Of a DNA stretch of 64,000 nt, positions 56,033 through 64,000 are shown piece after piece. The notes below the pieces were generated by a model. It saw only the letters and a program-made list of their open reading frames with translations, had not been told where the DNA came from and did not search any database. Within the stretch, counting starts at the first letter, position 1; the number at the start of each line of letters is the position of its first letter. The position numbers and the translations under genes are program-made. This DNA is from Neofusicoccum parvum (Eukaryota > Ascomycota > Dothideomycetes > Botryosphaeriales > Botryosphaeriaceae), in the NCBI GenBank assembly GCA_020912385.1, contig CP087213.1, positions 1,984,001 through 2,048,000 on the forward strand, written 5' to 3'.

Positions 56033-58329
56033 CTTGAAAGATATGTGCAGAGCAATTGGAGAGCAGCTGGACGGCGCGCTGGCGGGATATGGAGGAGGGG
56101 TTGAGGCTCAAGGTGGGATGGGTGGGGACTGACTCGCGCGGAACTGCGGCGGTGATATCATCTTGAGCGCGACGCTCCTGCCTCGTTCTGCCGGACCACG
56201 CTCCGCAACAACAGCATTCGGGGACTGAAGCATTCGTCTGCATGGGGGCACCTGCGCGCCCGGGTGAATGCTCGCCTCCCCACGCGGTTGTGCCCGTCGA
56301 ATGGATTCGCCCGCGCTGCCGGTCGGCTCCAGCTTCACTCTGCCGCCACGCATCCGCACCCACCGATCGCGACCGCACCCCGCTCTCGTCCCGTCTCTTG
56401 TCGCGCCGGCCCAGCCGCCTGCCGCGACGGCTATTGTGATGCTGGCGGCGAGACGGACCGCAGCACCAGATGGCGCGGCGGCACCGAACACCATGCACCG
56501 GCACACCGCGCGGCGGACGGGCGGCCACGGCCCCGAAGTCAGGTGCTCGACAGCCGCTGCGACGCTCATTCCTTCTTCTGCAAGACGCACTCTGACGGGC
56601 AGCAGCAGGGCGTGGATTGCGTGCAGACGGGCCGCCTGGGTCGGGCGCACAGGCAGCGTGCTTTCACATGGCAGTCTGTGTGACAGGTCGTCTCCGTTGC
56701 GCCATGCAGGCTGCCAATGCCACCTGCTCCCGGACAAGCAGCGGACGGCACCCACGGCACCCACGGGGCGCGCCCGCGCGCCGGTGCCGGGTACCTTGCA
56801 GCCCGTGGGCCAGCTGCTCATGACATGCAGCGGCCCATAAGCTCCTCACGGCCTCCCGTGCAGCTGGGCGCTTCGCCGACACGCTGTGTAACCTCACTGC
56901 GCCTCCCCAACTGGCCTGTCGGGACGGAGCTTATTGCGACGCCAAGCACGCCCACCGACGGCAGCCCACCCAGCAATGCCGCTTTTCGTCGCCCTGCCCG
57001 CGATTTGTCACCGCGCCGCCGCCTGCCTGCCGTGCGATGCATGAAACGCCGCGAGAAAAGCAACTCCCGAGCCGTTTTCGTTGCAAGCCGTATCCCCAAC
57101 GGCGAACGGCGCCGCGACGACGTCACACCGGCCGTCCGTCATGCCTCTGTTCCGGCAGCTCAGCTGATGATCCCGCCCGTCTCGGACACGCCGCCGCTGG
57201 CCATGCATGTCTATTGTGACGGACCGGACGATGCCGCAGCCACGCCTCATCACACGGCGCGAGAGCCGGTGAGACCAATCACCTGAATGCTGATCTGACG
57301 GCACCACTGTATCCCCCCAGCCTTATAGGGACCCGACTAATGGTTCCGTGGCCGTGGTCCAACGGGCCTTTACCCACTGCATCTTACCATGCGCCGGGAC
57401 TGCACTTCTCAGATCAGAAGCGCCGGTGCCAATCATTGCGGCGTGCCCGTTACACCGACCTGCTGACCGCTGCTACTGTAGGTTACACGAACCTCAATAT
57501 CCGTATGATTTGTCTCTTTTAGACGTTTCTTTTCCATCTTCAAATGAATATTGAGCATTGTCTCCTTTTGGCTTCATGCATGCTCTATACACCAGGGCCT
57601 TACCATGTTTCCCTCTCACTGACAGCCTAAGGACGTCTATTGACCATCATCCCACCCGAGGCACAGCGGATATCTCGAACCCCTGCGTATATCCGAATCC
57701 TTACCACTGTTACGGGCTCGACGCATGTTGGTTGCCACTATCTATCTGATTTCTGACCTGTCACATTCCTTACCCATATACGAGGCCTGTTCCAAACCCC
57801 TCCTGTATATCGGCTGAGGTACCTGTTACTCCACGTTGAGTATGTATTGCGTGCTTCGTCCTTTTTTCCATTTTCTTCCCCCACATTTGCATTGGAATGT
57901 ATACAGGAATATCACACAGGTGAATGCCCACCACAGCCATTTTTACCATTGACTAATCAGTACTGTAGCAATGCACTAGGCTCACGGATTCCAGAGATCG
58001 CATTAGTGCAGATATCGCTTCTGTCCTGCATGTGCTAAAGTCGGTGGGTAATTTCCTCTTTTTACTGTCTTCATTCCATTGCATTTCTCCTAACCGGGAT
58101 GCTAGCAATCATTGTAGCTATCGTGGTGATTCTTTCACAGGGTTATCCAGCATTTCTGACAGGAACAGTCAATCCACCTCCAGTCTCCTCTCGACACGAC
58201 GCATGGCGTATCGGCATACGTTGAATCAACTCCTACGAACCCCCTCACCACCTCCACATAAGCACCAATTCCTGATCCCTTCCAACCATCTGAGAGAGAC
58301 ACCTCGAGAAATCGAGGTAGATCACTGCA
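56033..58329. other. Intergenic DNA between SMP-30 gene and tRNA
   Basis: The first 1.2 kb is GC-rich with shadow ORFs; from about 57300 it turns AT-richer with short, motif-free ORFs. No protein gene is supported. Confidence 0.5.
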
Positions 58330-58427
58330 TCCGTTGTGGTCTAGGGGCTAGGATTTGCCGCTCTCAGCTTCGAGAGTCATCTCACTATAAGTGCCGGCAA
58401 GGCCCGGGTTCGATTCCCGGCGACGGA
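58330..58427 (+). tRNA. tRNA-Glu(CUC) with a 27-nt intron
   Basis: The ends TCCGTTG and CGACGGA pair as the acceptor stem (one G-U). The anticodon stem TGCCG/CGGCA encloses a loop with anticodon CTC (58363-58365). The T-arm contains the B box GGTTCGATTCC. A 27-nt intron (58367-58393) sits one base after the anticodon, the canonical position, and carries GAGAG that can pair with the anticodon loop CTCTC. The D-loop reads CTAGGGGCTAGG where I remember CTAGTGGCTAGG as the more common form. Confidence 0.95.
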
Positions 58428-58434
58428 ATATCTC

Positions 58435-58438
58435 TTTT
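58435..58438 (+). terminator. RNA polymerase III terminator
   Basis: A TTTT run lies 8 nt after the tRNA 3' end, the usual Pol III stop signal. Confidence 0.7.
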
Positions 58439-61400
58439 GACCTCGTAGAGAGCATTTGACAACCTTTTGTTGTCGTGGGAAAACTTTTTCGATGGTGTGG
58501 GTGGAGTTTTTAACATGGGTGGCCTGTGCGTCGGAGATCAAGCGGACTTCCACACGCCAACCAGCGGCGACACTTTGGAAATTAGGCCGACGGTAATCGA
58601 TTACTCAGGAGCTTCTATTGACTACAGGTTAAGGTAGTCGAGGGGAACGTCCCTTTAAACTACACTTTTGAAAGGGGCTGACTTTGAAGTCGAGGCTACA
58701 GGATGCCAGCCAAGCTCTTCCTGCACCGGCGCACGAAGTCTCTCGTTTTCTGAAACCTGCGGGAATTGGCATGTTAGTTGGACAAGTTGGGTCGTCGTCA
58801 AGTGGAGAACTAGCTTACATCGTAGATGTGAGTTTGCACTTTTCGGTGGATTTCAGTGGTATGTGGTCTGCTTGGACAACCTCACGAATTCCCTCGAATA
58901 GTGACAAGCATAGCACAAGGGACGCAATCGCATTTAAAAGCAACGGGCCAACTACCGACAACGTCTCATGTGGTAGAACTACTCGCTGTGGCTTCATCAC
59001 AGCATTAGAATGCCTTTTGTTGATTTCGTGGATGCCCGCCATTCATCAAAGGCTTTGTCTCCTTCCTTTGTCGCAGGCAAAGCCGCACAGCCGCAACGCC
59101 TGTCAACGGTCCGCCATGCATGCACAATTGAAGCACCTCCCTTCTTACCGCTTGTCCTCAGCTCATCGCGCCATCTCTTTCATTTTTGCTTTTTCTCTCC
59201 GCCAGTATCACCGATGAATGCCATTCTCTCCGATTCAACTGCGCTTTGTCCCACCTCCTCGGAACCTCTGAAACAAGTATATGCATTGCTGTCGTTTCCA
59301 TTCCTTGCAGCATCTTGGCTGTACGTCTGCCCGCCACTTGACTCACCTGCACCGGCCAGTGATGCGCACCCGCGCGTGTCTGACGTGAGAGCTGCAGCAC
59401 GGAGGATTTGGGCGCGCGCGCCCGCGGGGGATCACCATCGGGGGTTCCGGCAACGTCGTGTATGCGCGTTCCCACACATGGGTTGCTTGCGTATACAGGT
59501 TTATCGTCTCGCGCGCGGTGGGGGCGGCTGGTGCGAGGCTGAATGCACGGCCACGTAGGCAGATCCTTCGTCGAGGCTGACCACCTGTGCACAACGGCAC
59601 GAAGTCTTTCCCCGCCAGAGCACTCTAGCTCGATTCTTCTCCTCTTTATTCTGCAAGATGTTATTGACATGGGCTCTGTTAATACCGGCTTAGTTTGAGC
59701 AGGTCACAAGGTGATTTCCCACGCAAGCCTTGAATGTGCTGACCCCATCCTTCCGGGCAAACTTTAGTGGCCGAAATTTTTTTTGGAAACTTCTACCGTT
59801 TACGCTCTACCCTATGGCACGGTTTGCTGGCTGTGCTTTTGGCTTACCGTCCACATCCAATTTGGATGCCACAAGTGGAACAGGGATCACAGCCAGGAAT
59901 GTCCTCAACCTCAAACCTCATCAGCACATGTTGAGTGGTTGCCTGTTTCTATATCGTGTCGTCATTAATCCTAACTTTATCTGTTGACCTGCTCCCATTG
60001 CATATCTCATCGACTCTTTCCACTTCAACACCCGTACCTCTCCCTTGTATCCATGCCTTAGTGAGATTAGCCCGTACGCAATCATCTCCCATACTCGAGA
60101 TCGTCTGGCTCTCTTTCTTCACTTCTACTCCAAATTACTCGTTCAGAGCCCACTTACATGTGTGCAGAGCAGTCTGTTTTTCTTACTACTCTATCCTCCC
60201 ATAGTATCATCTGCACCATGGTTACACGTCGTCCTCGTCACTTGTAAACTGAAGCTGGGACTTGCTTGGCGCTGGTTGAATGCTTGCCCTACCGGCTTTG
60301 TTTGACGGAGGGGCTTCATAGACACAAGGGGGTTCAGACAATATGTTCACGAACATAGCTACCACGCATATCTTGCTTGGAGACCCTCTAGAAAGAAAAT
60401 GGGAGACACGAGCTCGTTTAAGTATGTATCTGTATGAAGATCATTTTAAGTTAGACTACTGAGATGATATTCGCTACATCGACCTCAATGAAGGGCGAGC
60501 ATCTCAAGGCATCCTCCATCAATGCGAATTAAATAGAGACGAACCATCCAGCGAGCAGTACTCGTTCCAAGTGGGCCAAGGTCCGCGCCTCCAAGCCTGG
60601 ACCGAAGCATGAGCTAGAGAAGGAGAATGAAGCTTTGAATGAGAAGGGGGAAGATGAGTCTTCAAATGACAATGATAATAGCGCCGAAGAGTGTGTCATC
60701 ATTATAAGTTGCCGCTGCCACTAAGGAATCCCGTAAGCCCGAGAACTACTTCCACTTCAACTGTAAGCAACCCCCCCTCCTTTTTTTTCACCGCTTGGGG
60801 ATGTGTTCTTCGTGTTAATCGATACAGAGCACTACCGTTCTTGGATGTAGATAGAGATCGAGAGATTCGAGTCAGTGGAACATCAAGAAAGCTGACTTTA
60901 ACAAAGCTGATTATCGCGATAGATTAGCGAGGGCATATAAACACCGTCGTATGAAAGGCTACTAACTCTTACCATTTCCGCCTCTATCTTAAGCCGATCC
61001 TGGTGGTTGCGTGGATACCACCTACCACCACCGTGACAATGACTACCACGAGCTTAACCAAGCTCAAGCCAGCGCTCTATTCCGCTCCCACCACCACAAC
61101 TACAACCACGAGCACCATAACCACGATCTTGAGCCAGTCAAAGCATCCGCCCACGCCCATCATCCAAAGCGCTGCATTTTTAAGCTAGTCGAATCCTGTG
61201 TCCTCGTGCCACCACGACATCTACACCCTCGAGTGGTTCTGAGCCTACCCCCTTGTCCACCATCTCGCCTACAGATGATGCCGTGCCGATGCGCCTCCTC
61301 TGAAAAAGAGACTTCCCCAATCTCATGCCGACATTTGTACAGCCGAGTACAGGCGCGCTGTGGAACGGACCTGCTTCAGGAACCTTAACAATCGGGAGAT

Positions 61401-62878
61401 TCAAGGACGACAATTGCGAGTTCCTGCATGTTTGCTCTGCCTGGCGCAACGGTGATTGTTTGTTGGTCGGCGTTCCCCGCCACGCTGACGCCAATTGCAA
61501 ACAAGTTGTTCACGTCAAAGAGGGCTGTAGTTCATCGAAAGGCCTCCTCTGATGCAGACTTCAACATACTCATCGACGGCTATCGCCAACAACCCCAGAA
61601 GGCTCCGGGAGATGTCTAAATTCTAAAGCATCAGGAGCTTGCAGGATCGATCCAGGGCATGACCGCGCCCTGCGGTCGATCTCAGTACCATATGGGTCAT
61701 GACTACATGCAGGTGGGTTGGCGGAAAGTCCTCCAGGAGGTAAAAATGTTGCTTCAGGTTCAGAACTTTTGCTGCTTCGCGCTCTTTTTGGCCTCAGGCA
61801 GTCACCAGCGCTCTGGAAGAAGCACTTCTACAAAACTTTGGTAAAGTTACTCGATGAGAATGACGATCTTATCAAATTCAGGGCGCAATAGTCATGTAGA
61901 AGCGGAGGCTTCTTCCTGGGTTTCGTACGAAAATTAAGGGCGCCGGGGCTGAAAGCGGCTTGTTGAAATGAAGCCGTTGTCCAGGAGATCCGTAAGGGTT
62001 TTCAGCAATACAATAAGTTGCTCCTTGGATATATTATACAGCCGTCACGTTGGACTGGATCATGTTGACGACCAACTCGGACTAGCGCCTGATCGCCCAT
62101 TGATAGATACTGCGCAACTAATTTCAGGAACGGACACATGCCATCAATTCCAATGATCAACAACACGTCTCTTGCTGGGTGCCGCTGGGCACAATGCGCA
62201 ACCCATGTCTAACTCTCATCACTCCGCATAGTGCACCCCGCTTCCATCCTTGACTCAAAACGCCACGGCGGTGTTCGCAATTTTGCTGCAGAATTCTGAC
62301 CTAGCTGGCGTGGTCTCAGGTGGTAACCGCAGGGTCTGAAGCACTACCACTACCGTCTTAGACTGCCGCGTCTTTTACTTTGGTAGCATCCAAAAGTAGA
62401 AGCCACCTGCCGCGGTTAACGCTAAGCGGTGCCAAACTCGGACACTCTGAACGTGAGGAAAATCACTGGGTCAGATGTGTGAGGCGTTCAAGCAAGTTTG
62501 GCTCAGACAAACTTTAAATATAAATTTCTGAGGTAGGAGAGCATCGTATCTGTAGTGCAGGAAGACTTGCGTGTCGTCCGACGGATTGAGCTTACCGAAC
62601 CATGGGCTCGAGAACTCATTCATGCTGAGACTCCTGAAGGACAGTCGTGAGGAAGTCATTTTCTTTACCTGGCACTGGAATATGGACCTGGGCGGGAGCG
62701 TCATTCCCGCAGTTCTCGGCTGATTGCAACATCGGAGTCAGAATAGACATGATGTGATACAGAAGCTGGATCCACCCTCAAGGCTTTACGATAGCTCTTA
62801 AGCGTATGCGATGTTGCATGGCGTGGGATAGAGCGCGTGGCTCAAAAGAGATTGTTTGACCTGGCCTGGAAGTTTCCA
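58439..62878. other. AT-richer region with possible decayed fragments
   Basis: No intact gene. Around 60540-60700 the plus strand reads a Lys/Glu-rich stretch (KPGPKHELEKENEALNEK), and around 61000-61190 a His/Asn-rich stretch (RSHHHNYNHEHHNHDLEP); stops and frame changes separate them and I match neither to a family. A 75-codon minus frame at 58815-59042 has one hydrophobic run but no supporting context. The right end holds the 3' side of the methyltransferase gene. Confidence 0.4.
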
Positions 62879-63595
62879 TCACCCGACGGGCTGCTTCTTG
62901 GGGCGTAAAGCGAAAATTCTGACAGGGTACAGGACCTTTGGAAAGCCACGTTGTATCTCGGTCAGGGCGATGTCCAGGCCAGCCATCTCGAAGAGTGCCC
63001 GGAACTTCTCATCTGTCCTGGTGACGCTGCTGTCCTCGTCATCGAAGACGTCCTTTCCATTGAAATCAGTGCTGAGGTTCTCCTTGACAAGGATGAAGCC
63101 TCCCTCTGCCAGGTAGGTTTGGCATCGCTTGAAGTATTCCACCAGCTGCGCATCCGGGAGGTGGCCCACGCACCACTGGTTCCAGATCAAGTCGTACTTG
63201 TAGGGCGCATCGTGGATCCAATTCTCCAGGCCGACGTTCGTGATGGTGCCGACACGGCCGGTGTCAATGAGCTCCTTGACGCCCTCGGTGGCCTTCAGCT
63301 GCTCGGTGAACTTCTGCACGGGCTCGACGACGTCAACGGACTGGGCGATCTTCAGCAAGAAGCCGAGGGTGATGCGTCCGATGCCGGCGCCGCAGTCGAC
63401 GACGTGCGGGAGGAGCTCGTCAGCCTTTCGTCCGGAGAGGCGGCGCAGCTTGTTGTAGAAGTTGGACGAGCCCTGCAGATCTATGCGCGAGACCTGGGGA
63501 AAGCCGCCGAGCATGCCATTGACGGTCGACTCAACCGAGTTCCAGTAGTCGATGGAAGCGGCGGGGTTGATGGCGCGGTCGGGCGGATCGGTCAT
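62879..63595 (-). CDS. TAE1: Alpha-N-terminal protein methyltransferase (NTM1/TAE1 type)
   Basis: A single-exon frame of 238 residues starts at ATG 63595 (MTDPPDRAINPAASIDYWNS); the open frame extends upstream without another ATG. It shows the METTL11/NTM1 signatures: SIDYWNSVESTVNGMLGG, the SAM-binding motif I VVDCGAGIGRITLGFLL, EPVQKFTEQ after motif II, YDLIWNQWCVGHLPD, and GGFILVKENLS. These enzymes trimethylate the exposed N-terminal X-Pro-Lys of ribosomal proteins (Rpl12 and Rps25 in yeast) and other substrates once Met is removed. Length matches the fungal family. A cytosolic or nuclear location is expected. No intron is needed to complete the fold. Confidence 0.95.
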   Translation of the reverse strand: MTDPPDRAINPAASIDYWNSVESTVNGMLGGFPQVSRIDLQGSSNFYNKLRRLSGRKADELLPHVVDCGAGIGRITLGFLLKIAQSVDVVEPVQKFTEQLKATEGVKELIDTGRVGTITNVGLENWIHDAPYKYDLIWNQWCVGHLPDAQLVEYFKRCQTYLAEGGFILVKENLSTDFNGKDVFDDEDSSVTRTDEKFRALFEMAGLDIALTEIQRGFPKVLYPVRIFALRPKKQPVG

Positions 63596-64000
63596 GGCGG
63601 GTGGCTGGCTGTCCGCTTTCGCTGGGGCAGCGTGTAGGGCGGCGCGGAGAGTCGGAGTCGGGGTCGGGGGTGCTGGAATTTGCAATTGATAGGACAAACG
63701 AGTGTGAGGGTTGGTTTTGACGCGAGTGCTCCGCCCGAGCTCGGGCCTCTGCGTTCTTCGCCTTTCCCGTCAGGGCAACTCTACCCGTGCACGCGCCAGA
63801 ACCCGCTGCCCGTCGAGCACGGCTGCAGCTTATCGCCGCGCTGCCGTTGGCAATTGCCCGTATCTCCCGCGTCGGCGGCCCTGCGCTGGAGCGTACGGAC
63901 GGCGTCGAGGGGGCCGGCAGCCAGTATTGATCAATCATCTGGCTGCCATCCGTCTCAAGAAGGCCAGGCTGGCCCCGCATGGAGGCAAAAAGTCCTGGGG
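63596..64000. other. Upstream region of the methyltransferase gene
   Basis: GC-rich, with shadow ORFs only. It should hold the TAE1 promoter; any next gene lies outside the window. Confidence 0.5.

Noticed and set aside
60540..62160. Possible decayed transposon or gene fragments
   Set aside because: Short Lys/Glu- and His-rich readings in different frames; no terminal repeats or transposase motif seen.
1..64000. CRISPR arrays, operons, phage or secondary-metabolite cluster
   Set aside because: Eukaryotic sequence; no spaced direct repeats, no PKS/NRPS/terpene core genes, and neighbouring genes are functionally unrelated.

Overview
This is a nuclear fragment from a filamentous ascomycete (Pezizomycotina; Dothideomycetes is my best guess, held loosely). 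The evidence is short spliceosomal introns of about 49-102 nt with GTRNGT-type donors and RCTRAC branch points, fungus-specific families (HET domain, DSC4/DUF1746, RCF1, UTP4, a G1/S cyclin of the CLN/PUC1 type), and an intron-containing tRNA-Glu. I rebuilt gene models by hand from splice signals, reading-frame continuity and family motifs. No transcript data or database search was available.

Layout. 0-5 kb: start of a PNG1-like peptide:N-glycanase gene (cut by the window edge) and UTP4, a WD40 rRNA-processing factor. 5-15 kb: a 5.4 kb gene-free upstream region leading into a CLN-type cyclin, then a small PPxY-bearing membrane protein. 15-22 kb: a less GC-rich stretch with a second small membrane protein and a HET-domain incompatibility pseudogene full of RIP-type stop codons, ending in a large TG microsatellite. 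22-28 kb: a PAP2 lipid phosphatase and an M3 metallopeptidase with an unusual signal peptide, both on the minus strand. 28-34.4 kb: an accessory-looking low-GC island holding a decayed bZIP fragment, unassigned and broken minus-strand ORFs, a small Cys-rich protein and a complete four-exon C2H2-type gene. 34.5-37 kb: RCF1 and DSC4, divergent from one 441 bp promoter region. 37-46 kb: about 9 kb of GC-rich DNA with no supportable gene between two convergent genes. 46-48.3 kb: a bZIP transcription factor with a separate 27-codon first exon. 48.3-54.8 kb: another gene-free GC-rich stretch. 54.8-56 kb: a five-exon SMP-30/gluconolactonase-like gene. 56-62.9 kb: mostly AT-richer non-coding DNA with one tRNA-Glu(CUC). 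62.9-64 kb: an N-terminal protein methyltransferase (NTM1/TAE1 type).

Most recognised genes are conserved housekeeping genes: ribosome biogenesis (UTP4), cell cycle (cyclin), respiratory supercomplexes (RCF1), Golgi/endosome ubiquitin ligase (DSC4), ER-associated deglycosylation (PNG1), N-terminal methylation (TAE1). They are not a pathway cluster or an operon. The main structural theme is alternation between GC-rich blocks that keep their CpGs and lower-GC blocks where genes are decaying. Long ORFs on both strands of the GC-rich blocks are mostly a by-product of scarce stop codons. I found no convincing new multi-gene system. The best leads are the pair of small PPxY/tail-membrane proteins, the RIP-scarred HET gene, the secreted-looking M3 peptidase, and several minus-strand ORFs at 28-35 kb that read like protein but match no family I know.
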